From assembly GCA_022539475.1 (NCBI GenBank), contig VCMS01000002.1, positions 336,672 through 400,671 of the forward strand: a stretch of 64,000 nucleotides of DNA, written 5' to 3'. Below, one piece after another: positions 10,423 through 20,543 of this stretch (its first letter is position 1; every line of letters starts with the position of its first letter). The translations under genes were made by a program, and so were the position numbers. The notes below the pieces were generated by a model. It was not told the origin of the DNA and ran no database searches. It was given only the letters and a program-made list of their open reading frames with translations. The stretch is from Gracilaria domingensis. Its lineage: Eukaryota > Rhodophyta > Florideophyceae > Gracilariales > Gracilariaceae.

Positions 10423-11149
10423 TTTTTATCAACTCGTGTACATTCACACTCTGTGCTATCATGTTGACTGAAACCCCTTTTCGTCACATTTGCACGTCTT
10501 GCATCTTTTTTGTATCAAGTCACCTCCTGTTTCTCGCACTGTTCCCATTTAGTGCACCTACTGCGTCTTGAACGTGCAGCGCAGCGAATGGATGCCACCT
10601 GCAGACGTGACAGGTCGACTTCGAGCGATAGCCATCTCTGTTTACTTTGTCATGTACGATGAATGCAATAATGACCACGACCACATTTTCATAGAGAATA
10701 GATCCGAGCGTAAATTACCCTACTCATGCGCATTGCGCACGGTATCGTAATTCCATAGTCTCGTCTTGCCGGCTTCACTCTTTGCTATGACGGAGATAGC
10801 GGCATAGCGTTCATCATGATGTCAAAAGTACACGGCCCGGTTGTTTCCCCTACAGTACTACTCGCTTTGAAAATTTTGTGAATCTATGCCGACATCATGT
10901 CCTTTTTGAGTACAGGTAGTACGACGGCAGAGAGTTGCGACAAAGGAAGCGCAGGCACTCTCCGGTTTATGCGACAACCTCGTGTGCTGAGCTGGCGATT
11001 ACAAAGCTGCGCTGGAAGTGCCAGAGACTGTACCTTCGTAGTTGCAACTGCAGTCCCGCCAATCGAAAAGCATTGCCTTGAGATCGCTTCGCCTGCAGAA
11101 CGAACCTGATCTCCTTCTCGTTCCTTAGAAATCCACGCATAACCTCACT
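10423..11149. other. spacer without recognisable features
   Basis: This 727-base spacer lies between two genes on the plus strand. I see no RNA gene, strong hairpin or credible coding frame. It must contain the 3' end of Nup35 and the promoter of the proA-type gene, but no clear TATA box is visible. Confidence 0.4.
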
Positions 11150-12511
11150 ATGAACGGCTCGCAAACTTCTAAAATCTCAGCAATCGAGGCCCTGGCTCTT
11201 CGCGCGAGAAATGCCTCAAGGGCAATGCTTTCTCTCAGTGCATCAGACAGAAACAACGCTTTAGAGGCTGCGCACGAGCATTTACTGAACGCCAAAGATG
11301 CGATTCTCGTTGCGAACGACAGTGATAAGAAGGCTGCGCAAGATCTTCTGGCGAAGGGATCTCTTACTTCTGCTTCCGTGAAGAGACTTGATCTCGGAGG
11401 CAAGAAGTTTGATGCAATGCTGGAAGGTGTTAACTCTGTTGCCCGCTTGCCAGATCCTGTTGGAACATGTTCGCTTTCTCGGAAGCTCGATGATGGTTTA
11501 CAACTGTTTCGTGTCGCGTGCCCAATCGGAGTCATCTGCATTATATTCGAGTCTCGCCCGGAGGCAGCGGTTCAGATTGCGTCGCTGTCTATTAAGAGCG
11601 CCAACGCAGTCATCCTCAAAGGTGGAAAGGAAGCTGAGAAAAGCAACGCAATTCTTGTGCAGACAATCAGGAGTGCGCTGCAGGCTTCGAACGTCCCTGA
11701 GGATGCGGTTCAATTGGTCGCCACTCGAGAAGAAGTTAGAGAACTATTGGACCAAGCAAAGTATATCGATCTTATTATCCCCCGCGGGTCAAATAGCTTG
11801 GTGAGATTCATTAGTGAAAACACCAAAATCCCGGTCATGGGCCATGCTGACGGAATTTGTTCCGTCTACGTTGATGCTAGTGCTGATCCTGCGAAAGCGA
11901 AAAGTATTGTCGTGGACGCGAAGGCACAATATCCAGCTGTTTGCAACGCAGCTGAAACTTTGCTCATCCACAAAGACGCTGTTGAAGATATTCTTCCTTT
12001 AATTGGTCAAGGACTTGCGGATGCAAAGGTGAGCTTGCGAGCGGATGAGGTGTCTAAACAAATACTGGACAGAATCCCGGGTCTGATAGTAGAATGCTCG
12101 TCCCCCGGGGACTACAGGACAGAATTTCTGGAACTTAAGATGGCGGTGAAGGTCGTAGATTCTTTGTTAGATGCTATCGACCACATCAACGCCCATGGTA
12201 GCGGACATACAGACTGTATCGTTACAGAGAACGACTCGTCTGCCCAGAAGTTTCTGGCAATGGTGGACTCAGCAGGGGTATACCACAACGCGTCCACCAG
12301 GTTTGCCGATGGTTTTCGATACGGTTTTGGAGCGGAAGTGGGCGTGAGCACCCATAGAACACACGCAAGGGGTCCAGTTGGTCTTGAAGGGCTGCTCATA
12401 TACAAGTACAAACTGAAGGGGGGCGGTCATATCGTAGCCCCCTATGCGAATGGTGAAAAGCGATTCAAACATGAAGATACGCCCGAGGTTCTTCCTCCAT
12501 TTTACCATTGA
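11150..12511 (+). CDS. proA: gamma-glutamyl phosphate reductase (proline synthesis)
   Basis: The enzyme reduces gamma-glutamyl phosphate to glutamate-5-semialdehyde with NADPH, the second step from glutamate to proline. The 453-residue protein starts at the ATG 11150. Family marks: VACPIGVICIIFESRPE (residues 122-138), KSANAVILKGGKEA, LIIPRGSNSLVRFI, and the catalytic cysteine in YPAVCNAAETLL (Cys265). It ends with the family motif FGAEVGVSTHRTHARGPVGL. It is a stand-alone reductase, as in bacteria and yeast (Pro2), not fused to glutamate kinase as in the plant and animal P5CS enzymes. I see no transit peptide, so it is probably cytosolic. Confidence 0.95.
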   Translation: MNGSQTSKISAIEALALRARNASRAMLSLSASDRNNALEAAHEHLLNAKDAILVANDSDKKAAQDLLAKGSLTSASVKRLDLGGKKFDAMLEGVNSVARLPDPVGTCSLSRKLDDGLQLFRVACPIGVICIIFESRPEAAVQIASLSIKSANAVILKGGKEAEKSNAILVQTIRSALQASNVPEDAVQLVATREEVRELLDQAKYIDLIIPRGSNSLVRFISENTKIPVMGHADGICSVYVDASADPAKAKSIVVDAKAQYPAVCNAAETLLIHKDAVEDILPLIGQGLADAKVSLRADEVSKQILDRIPGLIVECSSPGDYRTEFLELKMAVKVVDSLLDAIDHINAHGSGHTDCIVTENDSSAQKFLAMVDSAGVYHNASTRFADGFRYGFGAEVGVSTHRTHARGPVGLEGLLIYKYKLKGGGHIVAPYANGEKRFKHEDTPEVLPPFYH

Positions 12512-13412
12512 CTGGTATCCTTACTACCCAAAACAACATGAAACTGACATATAATCGCGATACTAGCAAATCATGTGTAAAAATGTTGACCATTCTATGT
12601 GTGCCGCCATCACCATGATGGCAGTCGATGCGGTCAACTCAATGAGTCTTCTAACCTCAAGCCTCCGGTGAGGATGCCTTCCTAGTTTTTAATGTGTCGG
12701 TGTGAGCTTCCTTACAGCCTTTAAGGCTTCTACAACTGCTCAACGTTCAAGGGTCTGATTGCATGATATGCTATCAATGACGCAAGAACTCGTAGAAATC
12801 TAGGTTGCTTTTGCGCCGACCCATTTCATTGCATGCGTAATGATGATTACGTTGATCATAAAACAGTTTGGAACACCCATGCTTCCAACAGATCAGTATG
12901 TGCAGCTCCCAGCAAGCACCACTGTTGAGTGATGTCAGCAGCACAATACTTGCTGCCATATCTACACTGTGTGGGACGACTGTAGATTCTACAGTCGTCC
13001 CACACTCGTGTGCAACCCCCAGGGGCTCCAGGTGCTGGGACGTTTGCGCACAGCAGCGTGACAAAGCCAGAGAAATAGACAGCCCCATAGGAAGCAAGGC
13101 GGCCATTGTGTGGATTAAGGCCACTGGCCCACGCGCGTGGCAGAAATTTCCAATTTTGCTGTGCTCTTGTTGACGCAGGTAGAAAGGTACGGTCGTACCG
13201 TACGTAAGATATATATACCCCGGTCTTCTCTTCCGCTCCGAGATTTCCCAAACGTATTGGAACTGCGAACTTCTTGACGGTTAGTTTGCTCGACCTTAAG
13301 CTCTGTTTTCTGAAAGCTCGACGACTTGAACGTTCCTCCAGAGAGCGGCTGTAAAGGATTTGAACAGATAACTTCCATACCTCAACCCTCCGTGGAGCAA
13401 GGTTTTCCGGTC
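12512..13412. promoter_or_regulatory. spacer with an 18 bp perfect inverted repeat and a TATA box
   Basis: No gene is seen in this 901-base spacer. A perfect inverted repeat with 18-base arms and a single-base loop lies at 12969-13005 (arms 12969-12986 and 12988-13005). A TATA-like run ATATATATACC lies at about 13210-13220, some 200 bases before the start codon of the phosphoglycerate-mutase-like gene, and a short palindrome GGTACGGTCGTACC lies just before it. Confidence 0.5.
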
Positions 13413-14303
13413 ATGAGCTCAGAAGTTCAGATTGCATGCGAACTCGTTCCCGTCGGGACGAAACCGCTGCTCACCCCTGGAGCTTGTCAGAAGGTTGTTC
13501 ATCTCGTACGTCATGGGCAAGGAACTCATAATCGTAAGCTACCTCGTTTCTTGTTTTTCTGTTGGTCCAATCCCGACACTCTTTTCGTTCTAACTCAGGA
13601 GCAAAATCGATATTTGTACAGTGTTTGCTATGACGCACCCCAATGGGAGTTTGTGTCTGTGTACGAGAGGTAAGCCCGGATGCCCTTTTCTGAATGAAGA
13701 ACATTTTGACGCACACTTAACACAGAGAGGGCGTCTTCAAGCCGCAGGTGCTGGTTCTTGCTTGCTCCAGACAGCATCTCCTCCTGAAGTAGTGTTTGTT
13801 TCACCGTTATCTAGAACCCTTCAGACGGCAACGATTGCTCTTTCAAAGTGTCCAAATCTCAAAGCCCCTGTTCTCGCGGAAGAATCTATCCGAGAGCGCA
13901 ATGGCACTCACCCGTGCGATAAGAGGTCTCCGAGAGAACATGTAGAGGCTACGTATCCTACCGTAGACTTCTCTCGCATACAATACGGACCTGACCCGCT
14001 GTGGACAGAAGCCCGCGAAACCGAAGACGACCTTGCTGCCCGTGGCAAACAATTCTTTGCGAGTCTAATGGATCGACCAGAAACCACCTTCGCAATTTTT
14101 ACGCACAGCTCTTTTCTATTCAATACCATCAATCGCTCATTCGTTGCTTCTGATCCAAAAGGTAAGTTCACATCCACACAGCGTACTCTCGTATACATTT
14201 TTTGACCTAATATGTGCTCTTATTCATGAATTCCTGCGGTTCGGCAGTCACTCGTCGTTTCGATACCGGTGAGAGTCGGGTTATGCTTTTGACGTACACG
14301 TAA
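13413..14303 (+). CDS. phosphoglycerate-mutase-like phosphatase, two introns
   Basis: A histidine phosphatase of the mutase-like (plant/fungal SAV2148/PMU type) branch; the substrate cannot be told. Exons are 13413-13533, 13622-14161 and 14248-14303, giving 238 residues. The introns are 88 and 86 nt, with donors GTAAGC and GTAAGT and acceptors ACAG and GCAG. The RHG motif VVHLVRHGQGTHN carries the nucleophile His. EHFDAHLTQRGRLQA, VVFVSPLSRTLQTA and FAIFTHSSFLFNTI supply the other phosphate-pocket residues. The last exon reads RRFDTGESRVMLLTYT, the usual family ending. The first donor sits right after HN of the RHG motif. Intron choices are mine, made to keep all motifs in one frame. Confidence 0.8.
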
Positions 14304-14375
14304 GTCTATTGAGCGTGCTTGTAGAAGAATTGTTAGAGTACATGTGTACTGTGTCCATTGACTACTGGGTGAAAG

Positions 14376-17300
14376 TCATCGAGGTCTTATAGCGTTCACT
14401 GTGATTGGATGCAGTCCATCGTTCCTTGGTCTGATGACATCTGGAGCAGTATGATCATAGCTTAGCAGACCAACAAGCACATCTTCCGGGTTCACCTGCT
14501 TAAGTTGTTTGACGATTAGATCTGCGAGGTGCTCCCTTCGAATCCACCTCTCGCTTTCGTGCATCACCATGGATCTATTAACATGGACGATTTTTCTGCG
14601 CGGTGATCGAAGTGGGTCATTGCGCTGGTCAAAGAACACAACGAGATATTTGATAAATGACAAGGTGTATGTAGAAAGCACAACGGGTGTGGACAGAGCA
14701 ATTGAGGCTAGTGCTTCAAGACAAGCGTCTGAAGCTGCCATAGCTCCGTAACTCGGCGGCGTAACGAGTGAATTGGAAGTGGCCGACGTAGTCGATGCAA
14801 TGAGAGTCGGGTAGAATTGCGCAAGCCGAAGAAGTGGCACTAAGTTGGGATAGATGAGACGAATGAATCGATCTTGTATGAACGAGCCCGCGCAACTTGC
14901 AAGTGCGGCAAGCAATTTGCACGCATTTGTCACGATAGGCAGCTCGGCCCCCTTCTTATTTAGGGTTTCCACGAGATCCTCTACCTGTTGTGCATCTGTC
15001 CGTCCTCGGAGTTTCTTCTTCTTGAATGCCTTGAGCAAGCGACCACCGGCAGTTAACTTATCATCATCCAGAACTAGAAATTGTTCAGGTAAGAGCGGAA
15101 GAATTTTCGCAGCGTGTGGCAGCAAGAGTTTGCGCCTACTGCCAAGTAGTTTGACAGCCAAAGTAGCACATGCCAACGCTTCTGCGCGGAGCCTCCAAGA
15201 ACGTCCTATCAACAAGTCACGCATGGCCGTGAGCGTATCTTGCGCCAAGCCCTCAAACGGAGACTGCTTCTTGCTATCGTCTCCAGAGATATCGTCATAC
15301 TCTCCAGGGACATCTGGCTCACGGGTGAGTTGCTCATAGTCAGGGATGTCTTCCTCACTGTACCTGAGTATTGCCTTGCGCAACTGAGCACGGTCTGTAT
15401 CTGAAAGCCCAACAGATTTCGAAGAACCTTGAGCGTTCTTTGCAGCGTCTGACGAGTGTTCCCTGCCCATCTGAGCCAATGCCGTAGAAAGGACAGTGTA
15501 TACAGCGGGCAAGGATTGCAACGCTCGTTGATCCGTAACGCCAGCCAAACTATCACACAACTTAGCGAGGGATTTGTGCACCATGCTCGTCGCATCTTCG
15601 TTCAGAATATCAGGTTTCGCCACGATGAATATTAGTACATTCGTAGCCCAACGCTCTGAAAGATTGCTCAGCAGACGAGAAACAATGAAGTTGAGGTGAC
15701 GATGAATAAGACCTCGCACAGATGGGCAGCCAACCTGAGTAGCAACTGTAGCGAGTGCGGCGTTAGCAAATGGGCGAACTAATTGCTCGCCGTGTGCAAC
15801 GTCACGCAGCAGACTCATCATTGAAACAAGAACCAACCGAGTCGGTAGAGGACGGTGGAATTTGATGCACAGCTGAGAGCAAAGTTGAATCACGCTCGTA
15901 TACGCTTGCAAAAGACACATTTTGAGAGCTACGTGACGATCTGAAGCCTGAAGTGCGCTGGAAGAAACGTCATCAAACGCAGGTAAGAAAAAATCGTTTA
16001 GCACGGTGAGCAGCTCTTCTACCGTATCCAACACATCTATACTGGGCGCTTTGGTCAAAGCACCGCGAAGCAAAGCTGAAAGAACTAAGGCACAATGAGC
16101 CTTCTCTTCGTATGTGGCGGCGTTTGCGAAGAGATGAATCAGTTGGGGCATAATGGTATACAAACATTCTGCTCTTCCCATCCGAAAGGCTGCTTCTGAA
16201 GATATGTTTGAATAGCTTTGCTCATCAAGTGGCGGCGGCGATGGAATTGGCGGGGGCACGAAAAGCTGTTGATGTAGTGAACATAGCATAGACGAAAAGG
16301 TAGAATAGCCAAGGGAAGATAGAAATGAAGGTAATCGTCGCAACTCAAGAACTGAGTCTTCATGCCTCAAGGGAAAGAGAGCAGCCAACATGCCATGCAC
16401 AGACATCTGCAGACGCTCATCGTCGAAAGATAAGAAGCGGTCGACGGCACTTGAAGTAGACTCCGAAAGTTGACTCACAGCCTCATGACGACCGTACCGC
16501 ATCGCTATCGCTCGAAAAACGGTGAGCAATCTGCGGCACACCTCAGATCCAGACGACGCAAGCGAATGAACGGCGTGACCAGCACCGCGAGCGACAGCCT
16601 GAAAACGATCGGCGCACAGCACAAGCAAGCTCAGCGAAAATGAAGTGAATAACTGCTCAGACCTCCTAAACGAGCGAAGACTCAACACTTTGGCGATGAA
16701 GTTGGTAAACGTGACCCTAACGTCAGCACGCGCGTGTGACAGAGGTCCGCGATGGGAATACACCATAGTCAACAGGTGCATGGAAAAGCGATTCGCAGCA
16801 TTGGACACCCATTTGTGGTCGCGCTTCACGTTGATGGAGACACTGGGCGCCTCAGTTGCTTCGGTGGCCTGCTGTTGGCTCGGCACAACATCTCGCTCTC
16901 TTCTCTGCTGCAACGCGTCCGAAAACGAGAGTGGCGCAGTATGTGACAGCAAGGGGTTGACATCCAGCACATCCACAAACAGGCTCAAGACGCGAAACGC
17001 CGCCATAACCAAAGCGCCCTGCAGCTGCTTCGCGCCCGAGAGAACTGCGCAAAGTCGGCTGACCACGCCGGGCAAAACGGCAGCCCTGACGCCAAAGCCG
17101 CACGCGTCGCACAGCGAAAAGAGCGCATCGAACGCAGAGTGTCGCAGCGCGACAGCGCCACTGCCAGAGACGACATGCAGCGTCACATGCACGACATGGG
17201 CGACGGCCGCCGACTTGTGCGACGGCAGGCGCACGCCGGCCATGAGGCGCGACACGGCATCGAACAAGGCAACCTGCACGCGCTCCGCGCCAAACGCGTC

Positions 17301-17507
17301 GTGGCCGGGCCCGTCGGAGAGCAGCACGCTGAAGGTGTGCGTGGCGACGGCGGCCAGATGGGCGCGGATGGCGGGCGGCAGCTGCTGCGACGGCGGGCGC
17401 AGCTCGTTGAGCCGCGCGTCCCTCTCGGCGGGCGACAGCTGGCGCCAGTCGCGGGCGATCTGCTCCAGCTGACGCGCGAGCAACGCGCCCTGTCGCACCG
17501 GCTGCAT
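14376..17507 (-). CDS. TTI1: TTI1-like protein (TTT complex, PIKK co-chaperone)
   Basis: TTI1 with TEL2 and TTI2 matures the PIKK kinases TOR, ATM, ATR and others with Hsp90. This 1043-residue protein is built of HEAT-like helices throughout. Best-matching parts are near the C-terminus: SWRLRAEALACATLAVKLLG, KLLLPHAAKILPLL, and LPIVTNACKLLAALASCAG followed by SFIQDRFIRLIYPNLVPLL, which resembles the family segment about a cysteine and DFLxxRF before the LP. An acidic insertion (YSEEDIPDYEQL) sits just before, as in relatives. The first ATG is 17507-17505; the frame upstream of it has only TTG. RRP12-like HEAT proteins were considered, but the C-terminal signature fits TTI1 better. It is divergent from the sigma-factor gene. 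Confidence 0.65.
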   Translation of the reverse strand: MQPVRQGALLARQLEQIARDWRQLSPAERDARLNELRPPSQQLPPAIRAHLAAVATHTFSVLLSDGPGHDAFGAERVQVALFDAVSRLMAGVRLPSHKSAAVAHVVHVTLHVVSGSGAVALRHSAFDALFSLCDACGFGVRAAVLPGVVSRLCAVLSGAKQLQGALVMAAFRVLSLFVDVLDVNPLLSHTAPLSFSDALQQRRERDVVPSQQQATEATEAPSVSINVKRDHKWVSNAANRFSMHLLTMVYSHRGPLSHARADVRVTFTNFIAKVLSLRSFRRSEQLFTSFSLSLLVLCADRFQAVARGAGHAVHSLASSGSEVCRRLLTVFRAIAMRYGRHEAVSQLSESTSSAVDRFLSFDDERLQMSVHGMLAALFPLRHEDSVLELRRLPSFLSSLGYSTFSSMLCSLHQQLFVPPPIPSPPPLDEQSYSNISSEAAFRMGRAECLYTIMPQLIHLFANAATYEEKAHCALVLSALLRGALTKAPSIDVLDTVEELLTVLNDFFLPAFDDVSSSALQASDRHVALKMCLLQAYTSVIQLCSQLCIKFHRPLPTRLVLVSMMSLLRDVAHGEQLVRPFANAALATVATQVGCPSVRGLIHRHLNFIVSRLLSNLSERWATNVLIFIVAKPDILNEDATSMVHKSLAKLCDSLAGVTDQRALQSLPAVYTVLSTALAQMGREHSSDAAKNAQGSSKSVGLSDTDRAQLRKAILRYSEEDIPDYEQLTREPDVPGEYDDISGDDSKKQSPFEGLAQDTLTAMRDLLIGRSWRLRAEALACATLAVKLLGSRRKLLLPHAAKILPLLPEQFLVLDDDKLTAGGRLLKAFKKKKLRGRTDAQQVEDLVETLNKKGAELPIVTNACKLLAALASCAGSFIQDRFIRLIYPNLVPLLRLAQFYPTLIASTTSATSNSLVTPPSYGAMAASDACLEALASIALSTPVVLSTYTLSFIKYLVVFFDQRNDPLRSPRRKIVHVNRSMVMHESERWIRREHLADLIVKQLKQVNPEDVLVGLLSYDHTAPDVIRPRNDGLHPITVNAIRPR

Positions 17508-17939
17508 CGCGCCGCCGCGCGTCGAAGCCAACGCGCCGAAGCGAGCGCGGCGCGCGGCGCGCGCGCGCCGAGCCTTCGGCAAAGAGCCGCTTGATCCGGC
17601 GCCAGCGCGCGCCGTGTGCGCTGGCCGCGTGGGTACGCGGCAGCGTGGCGACGTGTTTGGGCGCGGAGCCGCCGATGCGAAGGGGCAGTATCTAGTAGGG
17701 CAGGGTCAAATCTGCGTGGTTGCACGCGCCGCTCGGAATTATCTCGTGGACGCCGAATCTCGCGCGCAGCACGCGCCCGGCAACGACCCTACGAAAAAAC
17801 CCGACAACGACAACCCTTGTCCGCGTAATGTCCGCCGGCAGGTAAAGCCCGCCTCTGGCTGCATCCAGGCACTCTCTCCCCCCTTGCGACGCTCCGTGCC
17901 CCACCACCGTTCGTCTTCCCCAGAGCTGCCTTGCCCACC
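17508..17939. promoter_or_regulatory. divergent promoter, TTI1 / plastid sigma factor
   Basis: A GC-rich 432-base spacer between outward-reading genes. I see no TATA box or strong hairpin. The open frames that cross it on both strands are rich in Arg, Ala and Gly and look like composition artefacts. Confidence 0.4.
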
Positions 17940-19169
17940 ATGAGTGCCCTTGCGTTCGCGCCTGCGCCGCTTCCGCTGCGCGACTGCACGCCGCTTCCGC
18001 TGCGCGACTGCACGCCGCGCCGTTCCAGAGCGCTGTCGCACGCGCCCGCGCGCATGGTCGTGGCGGCGCCGCAGGCCTCCCGCCCGAAGGCGGCTGCATC
18101 TCGCGCGGCCGCGCCCAATCGTCCGCGCTCGACCGGCCTGGATGACAACCATCTCTACTCGTACCTGAGGGACATTGGCACCATTTCGTTGCTGTCTGAC
18201 GACGAGGTTGCGACGTGCTCGGCGCACATTGCAAACTTGTCGCGCTGGGAGCGTGTCAAGGAGCAGCTGGATGCCACGGCTGCCCGACATACGCAGAAAC
18301 GTCGTTTGCTTACTTCGCGCTACCGACGACAATCAAAGCCAGTGCCGGCCGCTACTGTCAGTACTGCAGACTGGGCCGACGCCCTGCAGATGGACCGCAC
18401 CGTGTTTGCCGCCGCCTTAAGAGAGGCTAGGTTTTACAAGGATCGTTTGGTGGCCGCCAATTTGCGCCTCGTCGTGTCCATTGCCAAGAAGTATCAAGGA
18501 AGTGGCGTTGGTTTGACTGACTTGATTCAGGAGGGCAGCCTCGGCTTAATTCGCGCTGCTGAGAAGTTTGACGCCCAGAGGGGCTTCAAGTTCACCACCT
18601 ACGCCTCGTGGTGGATTCGTCAGGCCGTGCAGCGTGCTGTCGCTGATTCGAGCCGCGCCATCAGACTCCCAACCCATGTGGCCGACGCTGCGAAGAAGGC
18701 CAGACGTCTAGCCAATCAGTTCGAAAGAGAGCATAATTACCCACCTCGCATGGACCAACTCGCGGAGATTATGGGCATTAGAGAAGAAAGGCTCTCTTTC
18801 ATTCTCAGCAAAGCTGAGCAGACAGACACCCTGTCTCTGGACTGCCCGTTGTACCCGGGTTCCAACAGTTCTAGACCGGTATCTCTTGGAGACAGTCTGG
18901 CGGCAAACGGCTCTTCGCCAGAGGAAGAGGTGTCACGCGGTTTGCTGCGTGAGGATGTGGAGAACGTGCTACTCATGCTTTCCCCGAAGGAAAGGGAGGT
19001 GCTTCGGATGCGCTATGGTTTTGATGATGGCCGCACAAAGAACTTTGACGAGATTGGCAAGATGTATAGCGTGCCCGCCAGTCGTATTCGTCAAATTGAA
19101 GCGAGGGCCATGAGGAAGTTAAGACACCCTAATTTTCACCGATGTCTCTCAGAATGGTCACAGACTTGA
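17940..19169 (+). CDS. plastid RNA polymerase sigma-70 factor
   Basis: A nucleus-encoded sigma factor that directs the plastid bacterial-type RNA polymerase to promoters. It has 409 residues from the ATG at 17940. Residues 1-65 are Ala/Arg/Ser/Pro-rich, fitting a transit peptide. Region 1.2 is at about 70-92 (LYSYLRDIG). Region 2 is at about 160-245, with [46 protein letters not shown] and [10 protein letters not shown]. Region 4 holds [15 protein letters not shown] and the helix-turn-helix [21 protein letters not shown] 24-base tandem duplication (17967-17990 and 17991-18014) repeats the residues LPLRDCTP inside the transit peptide. No intron. Confidence 0.92.
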   Translation: MSALAFAPAPLPLRDCTPLPLRDCTPRRSRALSHAPARMVVAAPQASRPKAAASRAAAPNRPRSTGLDDNHLYSYLRDIGTISLLSDDEVATCSAHIANLSRWERVKEQLDATAARHTQKRRLLTSRYRRQSKPVPAATVSTADWADALQMDRTVFAAALREARFYKDRLVAANLRLVVSIAKKYQGSGVGLTDLIQEGSLGLIRAAEKFDAQRGFKFTTYASWWIRQAVQRAVADSSRAIRLPTHVADAAKKARRLANQFEREHNYPPRMDQLAEIMGIREERLSFILSKAEQTDTLSLDCPLYPGSNSSRPVSLGDSLAANGSSPEEEVSRGLLREDVENVLLMLSPKEREVLRMRYGFDDGRTKNFDEIGKMYSVPASRIRQIEARAMRKLRHPNFHRCLSEWSQT

Positions 19170-20543
19170 CTTGCTATTCCTATCTTAACTTGTTGGTTTT
19201 GATTTGTTCCCGGAGGTGTGTTGCCTAACTTTTTGCTATCTTGATGAGTTTGTTGCGTTTGCGTTATATAACGACGGCTTTGAGACATTGAAGAGATCAC
19301 CATATTTGCCGTCGGGGGGTTGGGTTGACGCAGTTCTTTCGTGTTGTTTTCTGCATCTTTAGCTCATGCTGAATGTTCTGAGCTTTCGAAGACTCTTTGT
19401 GATGTCACTTTCTCATCGTAAGAGTTCGAATAGATACACGCAGTTTTGTGCGTACGGCTTGCAGTTTGAATCGGATTTTATCTTCTTGGTGTTGCTTCGG
19501 TCGACTTTTTGATGGTGGCGGCTTGCGGCTTAATTGCCGGGAGCGTCATAGTGTTGTAGAGGCATGAAACCGTAACATTTTGTTTCCTAGCTACAGTATT
19601 TGAATTGATGAAGTCGCTTTTCTGTTAAAGGGTTATAGCCTTTGAACATCAACGGACATCTGTACCTCCTATGTAATTTACCCTAATGCGCTCTCGTACC
19701 GAGCGTATGTCTCTTCGCATTTTGCCTCCTGGAAATCATGCGCACACTGACTCGAAGAGTAGACCGTGATGGCGTCTTTGCTCCCTGTCTCGACACAGCC
19801 CAAAACGAGATATGAACAGTATCAATGTATATAGAAGAAACCATGTGTTAGGAAACACATCTAACATTATAGACATGGACGGTGGGCACTTCACGATCGA
19901 TACGGCCTTTTAGTCCAATGGGTCTCTCAAATCGTCGGCGATTTCTGTTTCCAATGCCCAAGGTTAATATCGTAGGCTTATATGATATAGAGAATAGCAC
20001 TTGCAAGCTCTACTACAACAGCGCCCCTCAACAAGAAAAAAAAACGTGATCAGTCATTATGCGCTTGACAACCGAACCAAGGCTACTAATCATATAAAGA
20101 ACACCATTCACCATCACACTATCATTAACAAACCCAATATGTTTCATACGGTTAACCAATGTATAATGCACAGCATTCCACAAAGCTTGCGAAATTCAGA
20201 CGAAATGAAGTCATACCAAATGCCATTCGAATCTAACTTCATTAGAAAACATGTAGACGAAGGAGGCTATCTCATGCAGCCAACTGGACTCGATTGTAGC
20301 ATTCATGTGCTACACACCCTTGGCGCGCTCTTAACGATAAAACCAAGGCTACGGTAGGATGAAGAACACAGTTCGGCATCACAGATTATCGTTGACAAAC
20401 TTGACTTGTCATATACGGAAGCGAAATGTATAAAGTGTTCCACAAAGCTTGCGCACGTCAAACCAAATGCTGTTCTTATATCCAACTTGAGCAGAAAACA
20501 TGTAGTCGAAGGGGGGCATTTTCTGTAGCCATACATGTTTCGA
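19170..20543. repeat. spacer with a diverged tandem duplication
   Basis: Bases 19170-20040 show nothing I can name. From about 20060 to 20575 there is a diverged tandem duplication with a period of about 260 bases: shared blocks are AACCAAGGCTAC (near 20077 and 20341), TTCCACAAAGCTTGCG (near 20174 and 20438), AGAAAACATGTAG with CGAAGG (near 20245 and 20489), and a block ending GTGCTACACA-CCTTG (near 20308 and 20558). The second copy runs into the last codons of the UPF3 gene. Confidence 0.6.

Noticed and set aside
17508-17582. Longer start for the TTI1-like protein
   Set aside because: The extension begins with TTG, is Arg/Ala-rich and lacks family resemblance; the ATG at 17507 was preferred.
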